The position numbers were made by a program, and so were the translations under genes. From positions 62,001-126,000 of the forward strand of contig JAWKUA010000015.1 in the NCBI GenBank assembly GCA_041398785.1: a DNA stretch of 64,000 nt, in the 5' to 3' direction. Source of the stretch: Planctomycetaceae bacterium (GTDB lineage: Bacteria; Planctomycetota; Planctomycetia; Planctomycetales; Planctomycetaceae). Below are positions 18,429-27,008 of this stretch, piece by piece. The notes under the pieces were generated by a model that made no database searches, had not been told where the DNA came from, and was given only the letters and a program-made list of their open reading frames with translations. Every line of letters starts with the position of its first letter. Within the stretch, counting starts at the first letter, position 1.

Positions 18429-19154
18429 CTAAACCAGTTGCTCAACTCGAAATCTCAATTCGTCACCGCTGACCACCGAACCGTGATTCAGCACTTCCGA
18501 GTCCTTTACCAGCCTGTCATTCACTTTCAGCGCCGCCTTTGAACGGCACATCAAGCGTCCCTGCTGATGAAACAGGACCACAAGTTCCGGCCATTCCGGA
18601 CAGCAGATGTGATGGTCCTTCCGCGGCCCCAAAAGACAGTGGTCCGACATCAGAATAATACCGTCCACGCTGTGCGATGGTCGATGGTCACTTTCGAAAT
18701 CAACGACGGCCGACGAACTCAAAACGCTGGGAATCCGAAATCCCAGGCGCACCCGGTCCGCCAGGCAGATCTGGTCACCGCTTCTCAGCGAGCAGCGACC
18801 ATGCACCGTCTTTCCGGACACGCTGGTGTGCTGATGAGCCTGCAGCGACCAGTTCTCGTCCTGACGGGAAACAGTCGCGTGGCGCCGCGAAACGTTTGCC
18901 AGCAGCGCGATGTCGGCACATTTTTCCTCAAACGACGGAGCCCCGATGACAAACGTGTCACCCACGCACAACTGCCAGGCGCCCACGCCGTCAATCCAGA
19001 GCATGTACGAGTTGCAGCGACGAGTCGTCACGGTGGCAGAATTCCGAAACGACCGGCTGTTCGGCACGCACGTGTCGCACAGCCAGTCGCGATGAGTTTT
19101 TCCGGGGGCGGAGTCGATCACTTGATGGCTCGATGTATCCTGGCGACGTGGCAA
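18429..19154 (-). CDS. FHA domain protein
   Basis: Up to 241 residues. Residues about 75-145 follow an FHA domain: I-A-L-L-A-N-V-S-R-R-H-A-T with the conserved S-R-x-H phosphopeptide-binding element, then G-K-T-V-H-G and a L-R-S-G-D-Q-I-C-L segment. A second, weaker repeat of this layout occupies residues about 165-240 (L-L-G-P, L-K-V-N-D-R, G-D-E-L-R-F). Four cysteines before the FHA core hint at a small metal site. The frame opens at a TTG at 19154; an ATG at 19004 would remove the cysteine region, so the start is uncertain. It is 174 bases upstream of the membrane Ser/Thr kinase and may bind its phosphorylated targets. Confidence 0.75.
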   Translation of the reverse strand: MPRRQDTSSHQVIDSAPGKTHRDWLCDTCVPNSRSFRNSATVTTRRCNSYMLWIDGVGAWQLCVGDTFVIGAPSFEEKCADIALLANVSRRHATVSRQDENWSLQAHQHTSVSGKTVHGRCSLRSGDQICLADRVRLGFRIPSVLSSSAVVDFESDHRPSHSVDGIILMSDHCLLGPRKDHHICCPEWPELVVLFHQQGRLMCRSKAALKVNDRLVKDSEVLNHGSVVSGDELRFRVEQLV

Positions 19155-19523
19155 ACGTTACGCAGGCGACTTCCAAGAATCTGGTTCAGTTTCGGAGAAT
19201 CCCACAGTTACATCGCTCGCCGCCTGTTCCGAGCGGCGTCCGTCGCGTCTGTGAATTGCGCCGAATTCTGACCTGCTTCAACAGTCAACGTCGGCGATCG
19301 GGTTCCGGATGACACAATTCGGGTCTTCAACCAATTTGTTTCAATGTTGTTTCTCAGAATTCTTCCACAGCGTAATGCTGCCGCAGGCAAGTGCCTGTTC
19401 GCGGAAAAACTCCGGACTCAGTTTCCTCCTGAGTCCGGAGCCACGTGTGTTCCCGGCACGTTGGGCGGCGTTCCACTGCCGCTTTCAGACGTCATTCGGG
19501 GCGTGCCGGTGGCCAGTCGCGGA
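19155..19523. other. intergenic region with a minus-strand terminator
   Basis: 369 bases between two minus-strand genes. The terminator of the coiled-coil protein gene lies at 19405-19440. The part nearest 19154 should hold the promoter of the FHA-kinase unit, but no clear boxes stand out. No gene is apparent. Confidence 0.55.
19405..19440 (-). terminator. intrinsic terminator of the coiled-coil protein gene
   Basis: Perfect 12-base arms (19410-19421 and 19429-19440) enclose a 7-base loop. On the minus strand the stem is followed by five T bases (19409-19405), which is a textbook rho-independent terminator, 84 bases beyond the stop at 19524. Confidence 0.9.
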
Positions 19524-20339
19524 CTAGATGGAATCGGCGGAAGTGACTTCTACGGAATCCGCGTTCGTGCTCAGACCGAAGTGCCGGTCGATTTCACCAA
19601 TCACGTCGCCGTGATCTGCCGGAGATTCTTCCACCGGAATCCGGCCCAGCACGTGGCCTTCGGTTTCCAGCATTGACTGGCGAACATCCAGATCGTGGTT
19701 CATTTCACGAATCATCTGCTCCACATGGCTCAGCCGGGAGTCGTCAACTTCGATGCAGTGTATGGCTTCGGTTGCCTGAACCTGCTTCAGCCGCGCTTCG
19801 AGCTGAGTCAACTGAACGACCAGTTCCTGCTTCCTTTCCAGCATCGTGTCCAGAATTTTCTGATTCTGCACCAGCATGTCCTGCTGAGCGGCCAGGATCG
19901 TGCGGTCCCGCTCCAGCGACGCTTCGGCAGTACGAAAAGCATCGAAGCGGTTTGCCAGGTCCGCTTCGACCTGACCGCGACTGTACGACACCTGGCGATA
20001 GACGAAGCTGTCGCGACCGGTGTCCAGATCACTTCGCAGCGCAAGAATTGCGTCCTTCTGCTGGCGAATCGACTCTTCCTTTTCGCCGATCGCCCGCGTC
20101 ATGTCTTTCACGTCAACGCTTTGTTCGGCGACGACGGTCATGTGCTGGCGGATTTCCGGCATCAGGTTGTTGACCTCATTCCGAATGACATCCAGCTTGA
20201 ATTCCGGCTCGATCTCAGCATGAACCGCCTGGCGAACATTTGTGCCAAACGTTCGCATGTAGCTGAACACGTCACCCCCGAAAATGAACCCCGCCGCCAG
20301 CGCGGTCACCACGGAACCCACAAAAAGCTTCTTCAACAT
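19524..20339 (-). CDS. membrane-anchored coiled-coil protein
   Basis: 271 residues. A single hydrophobic segment lies at about residues 5-22, followed by a long region of charged heptads (about 40-235) predicted to be coiled coil, rich in Gln, Glu, Arg and Leu. There are no enzyme motifs. A GGGAG ribosome site sits about 10 bases before the ATG. The general shape is reminiscent of PspA-like or tethering proteins, but I cannot assign it to either. The gene stands alone, with a divergent membrane protein upstream and its own strong terminator. Confidence 0.75.
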   Translation of the reverse strand: MLKKLFVGSVVTALAAGFIFGGDVFSYMRTFGTNVRQAVHAEIEPEFKLDVIRNEVNNLMPEIRQHMTVVAEQSVDVKDMTRAIGEKEESIRQQKDAILALRSDLDTGRDSFVYRQVSYSRGQVEADLANRFDAFRTAEASLERDRTILAAQQDMLVQNQKILDTMLERKQELVVQLTQLEARLKQVQATEAIHCIEVDDSRLSHVEQMIREMNHDLDVRQSMLETEGHVLGRIPVEESPADHGDVIGEIDRHFGLSTNADSVEVTSADSI

Positions 20340-20821
20340 CTCTCGTCTCCCTATGTGGAACACACGTTTTGCCTCAGAACCCGCCAGCCGCCGAGAAAGC
20401 GACTGTTCACAGTCAGTAATTCGCCGGGTGCCGCGGATTCCTGGGAACTTCAGGCCAATTTTCGAAATTTCCTGATCCGCTCAACTGCTTCACCTGCCTT
20501 TTCCGGGGGCGGCCGCCGACAGCCGGGTCACGTGCCGATTCCGGAAGGAATTCGCGATTCCTCGCAGCAGCCGGATCGCGGCACAACTGCCATCGTCGCC
20601 AGCGTTTGCGTCACGCCGAAATGAGCACGGCGGGATCGGAAATACGTCGTTGCTGCGTCATGCAACCCCGCGCATTCGGCGGTTTTGGTGAGCGAACTTC
20701 GCATTTCGCCATTCATCCGGGAATCCTGGCCGGATTTTTTGAACCGCGCGGTTTTCGACGGCGTTAGCCCGTTCGATGTCTGATGTTTGCCAACAGACTC
20801 GAATCTGAACGGAGATACGCC
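20340..20821. other. divergent intergenic region
   Basis: 482 bases between divergent genes. It should carry promoters for both directions, but I could not find convincing hexamer pairs. No gene is supported; frames here are short and compositionally unlike proteins. Confidence 0.4.
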
Positions 20822-21229
20822 ATGACGACGCAATCCAAACTCGTGTCGGCCGAGATGCCGTCCACAACGATGCCGCAGCCATCGAGCCGATTGGAGCCGG
20901 CGCCGCAAGTCGTGTCGCAGCCGGTTCCGCAGGAGACGATCCGACAGGCTGGTCCTCGCAGGAAGCTTCAGAAGCGCCGGTTCGCCACTGGCCTGCTGCT
21001 GAGCATGGCGGGCATGGCCACGATTCTTCTGGTTGCCGTTGGAGGATTACAGGACGCCGGTCTGCGGGGGCGCATTTCGATGCCCGCCATCGCATTGTGC
21101 GTGATCGTGGGAGTCATGATGCTGGGCGGCGGCTTCGGCCTGATGGCGACGGCCGCTCCCGGGTTCGACGACGAAGAGTTCGACCGACTGATGCGAGCCG
21201 GCGACCCCGGCAATGCACCGCGCCGATGA
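20822..21229 (+). CDS. small membrane protein of unknown function
   Basis: 135 residues. The N-terminal 45 residues are hydrophilic and Pro/Gln-rich, followed by a basic stretch and two hydrophobic segments near residues 57-78 and 87-112, then an acidic tail. This suggests a two-helix membrane protein with a cytoplasmic N-terminus. A GGAG-type site about 8 bases upstream supports the ATG at 20822. I recognise no family. Confidence 0.65.
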   Translation: MTTQSKLVSAEMPSTTMPQPSSRLEPAPQVVSQPVPQETIRQAGPRRKLQKRRFATGLLLSMAGMATILLVAVGGLQDAGLRGRISMPAIALCVIVGVMMLGGGFGLMATAAPGFDDEEFDRLMRAGDPGNAPRR

Positions 21230-21462
21230 CCGCGCCACCGCCATCACGGAGGCCATCACGGTGGCCGAAATTGGCAGGGACTGCCCGCAGATCGCGGTGC
21301 GGAGTGAATTGAATTCGCTGCGGCTATACCGCGAGCGGGGCAGAATGAGACATTCGGGCTCGCGGGAGTAAGAAGAGCGAAAAGTATCGGCGTCCGCCGC
21401 GGCCAGTATATACTTCGGCGGATCGAAGTCGCCCCACCGCACCGCTCTCGGATTCCGCCAAC

Positions 21463-22335
21463 ATGCTTCCGCGCTGCCTGTTACGAATCGTCGGGGTTCT
21501 GTTCGTCGCAACGTCGCTGTCGGCTGCTGCGGAGGACCCGGAGCCTCTGTGCATCATCGAGGACGAACGCATCGACGAAAGCAGCGGGATTGCGGTCAGC
21601 AGGATTCGTGACGACGCGATCTGGATCCACAACGACTCCGGTGACAAGCCCCGACTGTTTCTTGCGGGCCACGACGGAAAGACGATCGCAGTCGTCAACC
21701 TTAATCCGGCGACGGCGCTTGACTGGGAAGACATGTGCAGTTTTGAAATCGACGGCCAGCCATGGCTGCTGGTCGCTGATGTAGGCGACAACGACGAAGA
21801 CCGGTCAGCGAAGCGAGCACCCTGCCAGCTGTATCTGCTGAAGGAACCCGCGATTCCAGAGGGGCAGGACGAATTCACGTGTCGCCCCGACATCACCATT
21901 CGTCTGCATTACGAATTCGGACCTCAGAACTGCGAATCCGTGGCCGTCGATCCGGAACGCCGGGAAATTCTGCTGCTCACGAAGTCCGCACCACAGTCGT
22001 GCCGGCTGTATCGACTGCCGCTGGATCTGACGGAGCCGAAGCAGTCACATGTGGCCCAAGCGATCGCGACGGCTGCAATTCCGTTTGCCACGGCGATGGA
22101 TATCTCCGCCGACGGCCGCCATATGGCGATCGCAACCATGTGGGCAGGCACTCTGGTGGAACGGAAGCCGGAGGAAACCTGGGCCGATGCTTTCCGGCGA
22201 ATTGACGACACGCTGATGCTGCCGCCCAGAAAACAGGGCGAAACCATCGCGTTTGACCGGTCCGGTGCGTTTCTTTACCTCAACAGTGAGAAACCCGGAC
22301 AGCCGCTGTGGCGAATCAGCGTTCCGACGCCGTAG
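21463..22335 (+). CDS. secreted beta-propeller-like protein of unknown function
   Basis: 290 residues with an N-terminal signal peptide (cleavage probably near A-A-A at residues 21-24). The mature protein has repeated blade-like segments: D-E-S-S-G-I-A-V-S, I-W-I-H-N-D-S-G-D, L-L-V-A-D-V-G-D-N-D, C-E-S-V-A-V-D-P-E-R, and a terminal F-L-Y-L-N-S. The acidic D-S-G-D and D-V-G-D-N elements resemble metal-binding loops in SMP-30 or phytase-like propellers, but no specific enzyme can be named. Transcription runs into the convergent rpoZ gene 24 bases away. Confidence 0.7.
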   Translation: MLPRCLLRIVGVLFVATSLSAAAEDPEPLCIIEDERIDESSGIAVSRIRDDAIWIHNDSGDKPRLFLAGHDGKTIAVVNLNPATALDWEDMCSFEIDGQPWLLVADVGDNDEDRSAKRAPCQLYLLKEPAIPEGQDEFTCRPDITIRLHYEFGPQNCESVAVDPERREILLLTKSAPQSCRLYRLPLDLTEPKQSHVAQAIATAAIPFATAMDISADGRHMAIATMWAGTLVERKPEETWADAFRRIDDTLMLPPRKQGETIAFDRSGAFLYLNSEKPGQPLWRISVPTP

Positions 22336-22359
22336 AGGATGGAAAAAGGTGCTGCCTGA

Positions 22360-22650
22360 TCACATGTCGTCGATGACCGGACCTCCATCGTCGTCAGCCA
22401 GCAGCGCGCTCAGGGCATCCACGGTTTCCGATTCGTCCGCGACGGTGCGGACGCGACCGGACATGTCCAGGTAGATCTTGTCCGTCATGATTTCGGCGAC
22501 CACGATCTGCATCAGATCCTTGGTCGGCAGGTCTACCAGCGGGCGTGCGCCGCGATTCAGCGCCACCATGCGTTTCTGCACCAGTGTCGACAGCTTAAAA
22601 CGTCCGCCCACTTTGCGAACAATGTCGTCTTCGCGAAAATCATCCAGCAT
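22360..22650 (-). CDS. rpoZ: DNA-directed RNA polymerase omega subunit
   Basis: 96 residues. The conserved omega segment is visible as L-V-Q-K-R-M-V-A-L-N-R-G-A-R-P-L-V near residues 23-39 and A-E-I-M-T-D-K-I near 52-59. Omega binds the C-terminus of beta-prime and helps RNA polymerase assembly. The position next to gmk is the usual bacterial arrangement; the two genes overlap by 11 bases, suggesting translational coupling. The acidic C-terminal tail is longer than in many homologues. Confidence 0.85.
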   Translation of the reverse strand: MLDDFREDDIVRKVGGRFKLSTLVQKRMVALNRGARPLVDLPTKDLMQIVVAEIMTDKIYLDMSGRVRTVADESETVDALSALLADDDGGPVIDDM

Positions 22651-23248
22651 TCTGTGCCGTCTCCTCAGACTTCAGTATTTGACAGATTTCTTTGACAGCG
22701 CGATCCAGATCGTCATTGACGACAACGTATCGGTAGCGATCGGCATATTGCAATTCGCCGGCAGCGGTGGCCAGCCGTTTTCGGATGACGTCTTCAGGCT
22801 CCGTCCGGCGAGCCCGCAGTCGTGACTCGAATACCTCCGGCGACGGTGTTCGCAGGAAGATGGTAACAGCCTGCGGGTAGTGCTGCATCACGTTCATGGC
22901 TCCCTGAACGTCGATTTCCAGGAACGCCCACCCGCCTTCGTCCCACGCCCGCTGCACCTCCGAATGCAGCGTGCCGTAAAAGAACCCCGACGAATACACT
23001 TCCGCGTGTTCCAGAAAGTCGTTCGATTCCAGCCGCTTCTGAAACTCCTCGTCCGTCAGAAAGTAGTAGTCCTGGCCGTCAATTTCGCCCGGCCTGGGAG
23101 CGCGCGTGGTCGCGGACACGGACTTGACCAGCCGAACGGGAGATTCCTGAATCAACTTGTTGACGATTGTGGTCTTGCCGCTGCCGGAGGGGCCCGACAG
23201 GACGACAATACGATCGGCAACTGGCTTGTCTGCGGAAGAGCCAGACAT
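22640..23248 (-). CDS. gmk: guanylate kinase
   Basis: 202 residues. The P-loop G-P-S-G-S-G-K-T is at residues 19-26, followed by the GMP-binding region S-A-T-T-R-A-P-R-P-G-E and the D-Y-Y-F-L segment, and the conserved F-L-E-I-D-V-Q-G-A motif near residue 111. The enzyme phosphorylates GMP to GDP with ATP in the cytoplasm. It lies between yicC (15 bases upstream) and rpoZ (overlapping), the classical yicC-gmk-rpoZ arrangement. Confidence 0.95.
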   Translation of the reverse strand: MSGSSADKPVADRIVVLSGPSGSGKTTIVNKLIQESPVRLVKSVSATTRAPRPGEIDGQDYYFLTDEEFQKRLESNDFLEHAEVYSSGFFYGTLHSEVQRAWDEGGWAFLEIDVQGAMNVMQHYPQAVTIFLRTPSPEVFESRLRARRTEPEDVIRKRLATAAGELQYADRYRYVVVNDDLDRAVKEICQILKSEETAQNAG

Positions 23249-23263
23249 TCGCGGTTCGAACTC

Positions 23264-24154
23264 CTACTCCACGTTTTGCAGAACTTCGCGAATCCGTTCA
23301 ATCGCCGCCTTCATTTCCACAACGCTGTGGGCCACCGTGACGTTGTTGGCCTTGGAACCGATCGTGTTGATCTCCCGAAACATCTCCTGTCCGAGAAACT
23401 CCAACTTTCGGCCCATGGACCGGTCGCTTTCCAGAAACCGGTCAAACTGCTGCAGATGAGATCTCAGCCGCGTGATCTCTTCGTTGATGTCGCAGCGGTC
23501 GGCAAACAGCGCCAGTTCCCGGATGACGTCCCTGTCTTCGACCGGAATCTGCACGTCGTCAACGGCCTTGCGGACGCGTTCCAGCAGCTTCTCGCGATAT
23601 TCCGAAACGACGACGGGAGCGTGCGTGGCAACTTCGGTTACCTGGTCCTCAATCGTCCGGCACTGCAGCTTCAGATCGGCTTTCATGGACTCGCCTTCCT
23701 TCTGACGGAAATCCTGAAAGTGTTCCAGTGCCTCCGTCAGTGCCTGTTTGACGGCGGGCCATGCGGACTGAGCGGCTTCTGTGGACTGATCGGACTCCAA
23801 AACCACGCCCGGTAGCTGCAGCAGATCGGCCAGCGCAGGCTGAGCGCTGCCGTGAATGTCGATTCGATGAGCGACCGCCGTCAGTTGCTCCACGTAACTG
23901 CGCAGGACGTCGGCATCGATGGAATAGCCGGTGACGCCCGACAGAAATCGAACCCGCATTCCGACCTGGATCGAACCTCGCGAAATGCCTTCGCGAATCA
24001 GCTTTTCGATATCACTTTCGAACCGCGCGATGGAATCCGGGAGCCGCATGGACAGCTTCAGATAACGATTATTCACCGCCTTGATTTCAGCGCTGACGGC
24101 GACCGTTTCCGTTTGACACGAGCCGTTGCCGAAACCTGTCATGCTAAGCAGCAC
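23264..24154 (-). CDS. yicC: YicC family endoribonuclease
   Basis: 296 residues from a GTG at 24154, supported by an AGGAGA ribosome site 10 bases upstream; an ATG 27 bases further upstream has no better site. The N-terminus M-T-G-F-G-N-G and the segment E-I-K-A-V-N-N-R-Y-L-K are hallmarks of the YicC N-terminal domain. The C-terminal DUF1732 domain is seen in the stretch ending V-V-E-M-K-A-A-I-E-R-I-R-E-V-L-Q-N-V-E. YicC proteins are involved in RNA turnover and stationary-phase survival. It is followed by gmk and rpoZ. Confidence 0.92.
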   Translation of the reverse strand: MLLSMTGFGNGSCQTETVAVSAEIKAVNNRYLKLSMRLPDSIARFESDIEKLIREGISRGSIQVGMRVRFLSGVTGYSIDADVLRSYVEQLTAVAHRIDIHGSAQPALADLLQLPGVVLESDQSTEAAQSAWPAVKQALTEALEHFQDFRQKEGESMKADLKLQCRTIEDQVTEVATHAPVVVSEYREKLLERVRKAVDDVQIPVEDRDVIRELALFADRCDINEEITRLRSHLQQFDRFLESDRSMGRKLEFLGQEMFREINTIGSKANNVTVAHSVVEMKAAIERIREVLQNVE

Positions 24155-24308
24155 TGTCGAGAGTTCTCCTGTGCGATTCAAAATGGGCCGTGCCCGCCGA
24201 CAGGCGATTCATCCGGCGGCGGAGCAACCAGCGGCGTGCGGAAGGCCGATCCGCCAGTTCTCTGACGCGCTTTTCGCGCAAGCAGGCAGGACGGGCTTTG
24301 AAAAACAA

Positions 24309-24866
24309 TTACTCGTCCGAAGCTTTCGAGTCATCCGCATCCGGAGTCGAATTCGGATCAGCGGCCTTTTCGGCATCGGGAGGTGTGGCGGCGGAGTCGC
24401 CGTCGGCGGCATCGGATTCCTCCGCACCGGCTTCCGGAGTCGACTCGGGAGTGCCCGCATCCTCCGGAGCTTCGGCCGGTGCCCCGGGTTCAGTATCGGC
24501 GGCTGACGAACCATCGTCGTCCATTTCATCGTCTTCCGCCGTCATGACCTGAGAACCGGAATCGTTTGTCGCGGCAGCACGCTCATCGAACAGCGATGTT
24601 TCGCCGGTTCGGACGCTTTCGGCACGACTTCGCATGGAGATTCCGAGAATTCCGGCCGCCAGGACCCAGACCACGGCCACGCCGACAGTAATCCTGGTAA
24701 AAAGGTCGCCGGCTCGCGTGCCGAACGCGCTCTGGCCGCCCATGCCACCGAAAGCACCGGCCAGCCCGCCACCGCGTCCCCGCTGGATCAGGACCAGCAG
24801 GATCATGACGAAGCTGGCGAACAGCAACAGGGCTGCGAACGAATAGAAAATGAAACCTGAACCCAT
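24309..24866 (-). CDS. secG: SecG preprotein translocase subunit with long acidic tail
   Basis: 185 residues. Two transmembrane helices, about residues 6-28 and 55-75, flank the conserved cytoplasmic loop with I-Q-R-G-R-G-G-G-L-A-G-A-F-G-G-M-G-G-Q-S-A-F-G-T, which defines SecG. SecG is normally about 75-110 residues; here residues about 85-185 form an Asp/Glu/Ala/Ser-rich low-complexity extension. It stabilises the SecYEG channel during protein export. The gene precedes yicC and follows tpiA, as in other planctomycete-type layouts. Confidence 0.9.
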   Translation of the reverse strand: MGSGFIFYSFAALLLFASFVMILLVLIQRGRGGGLAGAFGGMGGQSAFGTRAGDLFTRITVGVAVVWVLAAGILGISMRSRAESVRTGETSLFDERAAATNDSGSQVMTAEDDEMDDDGSSAADTEPGAPAEAPEDAGTPESTPEAGAEESDAADGDSAATPPDAEKAADPNSTPDADDSKASDE

Positions 24867-24933
24867 GGTACGACTCTTCTCCCGGCGACCGGTCCTTCAC
24901 AACGGCACAACCGCCGCCAGATCTCAATCCAAT

Positions 24934-25704
24934 TCAACTCGCCAGCCGACGAGCCGCTTCGATGATTGGCACAAACGCATCCGCCTTCAGGCTGGCGCCG
25001 CCGACCAATGCTCCGTCGACGTTCGGCTGCCCCATCAGTTCTTCGGCGTTGTCAGCCTTCACACTGCCTCCGTACAGAATCTGCATCTGTTCGGAAACGC
25101 CGGGATTGTAACGATTTGCGATCCACTTGCGAAGGTGTTCATGGGCGGATTCCGCCTGTTCAGGGCTGGCGGTCACTCCGGTTCCGATCGCCCACACGGG
25201 CTCGTAGGCGATGACAACCTGAGCCGTCTCCGCCTCGGAAACGTGAGCCAGGCCGCCGGCCATCTGCGTATCCAGCACGGTCTTCGTCTTCTGAGCTTCA
25301 CGTTCGCTCAGCAGTTCACCGACGCACAGCACAACCGTCAGTCCTCCCGCCAGCGCTGCTTTGACCTTCCGGTTGATGACCGTGTCGGTTTCGCCAAGCA
25401 CATGGCGGCGTTCGCTGTGACCAATGATCACGTGGCTGCAGCCGACGTCCTTCAGCATCTCGACAGAAACTTCTCCCGTGAACGCTCCGGAGGGTTCGAA
25501 GTAGACGTCCTGAGCCCCAAGTTGCACGGCGCTGCCGACCAGCCGCGCGGCAACCGATCCCAGATACGGGTACGGCGGACAGACCAGCACTTCAACGCCG
25601 TCTTCCGGCCGAGTCACCTGCGCCGCCAGCGCATCTGCCAGTGCTTCGCCGCTGGAACGAGTGGTGTTCATTTTCCAATTGCCGGCCACAAGCAGGCGTC
25701 GCAT
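24934..25704 (-). CDS. tpiA: triosephosphate isomerase
   Basis: 256 residues, the usual family length. Catalytic residues are present: Lys11 in G-N-W-K-M-N, His96 in I-I-G-H-S-E-R-R, and Glu168 in A-Y-E-P-V-W-A-I-G-T-G, with the phosphate-gripping G-G-S-V near residue 215. It interconverts dihydroxyacetone phosphate and glyceraldehyde 3-phosphate in glycolysis. It lies 67 bases upstream of secG on the same strand. Confidence 0.96.
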   Translation of the reverse strand: MRRLLVAGNWKMNTTRSSGEALADALAAQVTRPEDGVEVLVCPPYPYLGSVAARLVGSAVQLGAQDVYFEPSGAFTGEVSVEMLKDVGCSHVIIGHSERRHVLGETDTVINRKVKAALAGGLTVVLCVGELLSEREAQKTKTVLDTQMAGGLAHVSEAETAQVVIAYEPVWAIGTGVTASPEQAESAHEHLRKWIANRYNPGVSEQMQILYGGSVKADNAEELMGQPNVDGALVGGASLKADAFVPIIEAARRLAS

Positions 25705-25949
25705 CGAGTGGATCTCCGTGGCTTGAATTCTGTGGTCTCACATGTCTCGCGGGCCGAAATCGTATCGACGGTCATTCCACGGTCAACCAGCCGTCTTCAT
25801 CCCCCCTGAATTCCCGCATCCAGTAATTCGCCGGTCGCGAAGTGTTTCGCTGAACCATGGGGTACAATCCGCATTTCATTGCTAACTTCGAACTCAGAAC
25901 GGGAAATTGACTTCGGACTCAGAGCGCAAAAACTGAGAAGGCAAGACGC

Positions 25950-26789
25950 ATGGCAACCGCAGAACAACAGTTCAAGGCTGTACCCGACGCAGGAGATCTG
26001 AACGGAATTCCGCGCGACCTGCGGTTTCATCCGGCGAATCCGACAGCGGCGAAGACTCTCACGCCGCAGCAGGTGGAAGGCTTCAACGATGACGGATTCG
26101 TCCGGCCGATCCGAGTGTATTCCGACAGCGAAATTGCCGACATTCGCAGGTACTTTGACGATCTGCTGGCTCAGGCGATCGCCGCAGGAGGAGACAGCTA
26201 TTCGATCAGCACGGCTCACATGAAGCACGCAGGAGTCTACGACATCCTGACGAAACGCGAGATCGTTGATTGCGTCGCCGACCTGCTCGGCGAAAACGTC
26301 GTTGCCTGGGGATCGCATTTCTTCTGCAAGATGCCCAAAGACGGCCGGGCGGTCGCGTGGCATCAGGACGCCAGCTACTGGCCCCTGTCGCCGTCAAAAG
26401 CCGTGACCGTCTGGCTGGCGATCGACGACGCCGATCTGGAAAATGGCTGCATGAAGTTTATTGCCGGATCGCACCATTCCGGCCACCTGACATATCGGGA
26501 AAGCACGCCGGACGAACACAACGTTCTGAATCAGACAGTGGAAAACGTCGAACAGTACGGCCACGAAGTCGTCGACGACCTGAAGGCCGGTGAAGTATCG
26601 ATTCACAGCGACCTGCTGCTGCACGGTTCCGACGCCAACAACTCCGACCGCCGTCGCTGCGGCCTGACGCTGCGGTATTGCTGCGCCGACGTGAAAGCGG
26701 CCATGGGCTGGAACGCCAAGGGAGTCATCGTCCGCGGTCGCGATACCAGCGGCCACTGGCAGAACCCGCCCCGGCCGCAAACGGCGTGA
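25950..26789 (+). CDS. phytanoyl-CoA dioxygenase family protein
   Basis: 279 residues. The Fe(II)/2-oxoglutarate oxygenase triad is visible as H138-x-D140 in W-H-Q-D-A-S-Y-W and distal His225 in L-L-L-H-G-S, with Arg236 in the R-R-C-G-L-T-L-R-Y segment suited to bind 2-oxoglutarate. The family hydroxylates diverse substrates such as fatty acyl-CoA, ectoine and natural-product intermediates, so the substrate here is open. An AAGG ribosome site precedes the ATG. No pathway partner is adjacent; tpiA is divergent upstream. Confidence 0.88.
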   Translation: MATAEQQFKAVPDAGDLNGIPRDLRFHPANPTAAKTLTPQQVEGFNDDGFVRPIRVYSDSEIADIRRYFDDLLAQAIAAGGDSYSISTAHMKHAGVYDILTKREIVDCVADLLGENVVAWGSHFFCKMPKDGRAVAWHQDASYWPLSPSKAVTVWLAIDDADLENGCMKFIAGSHHSGHLTYRESTPDEHNVLNQTVENVEQYGHEVVDDLKAGEVSIHSDLLLHGSDANNSDRRRCGLTLRYCCADVKAAMGWNAKGVIVRGRDTSGHWQNPPRPQTA

Positions 26790-27008
26790 GGGGACGTTCA
26801 GATTCGCAGGATTCAAGCAATGATCTTCGATTTCCAGACGCAGTCGTTCAACTCTGTCGTTTGCAAGGCCTGAACTGAGCGTCGTGACGTTGTTTTGGGC
26901 GGATGCTTCTCGCGCACTGTGGATTCCCCGAGCAATCCTTGAAACGAGAGTAGCGACGTCGTGACCTCGTTCACGCTCCGGCGATTGAGAGTTCATCTAC
27001 GATCCGCC

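Noticed and set aside
21400..21420. TATATACT string before the secreted propeller gene as promoter
   Set aside because: No acceptable -35 partner at a 16-18 base distance, so it was not called.
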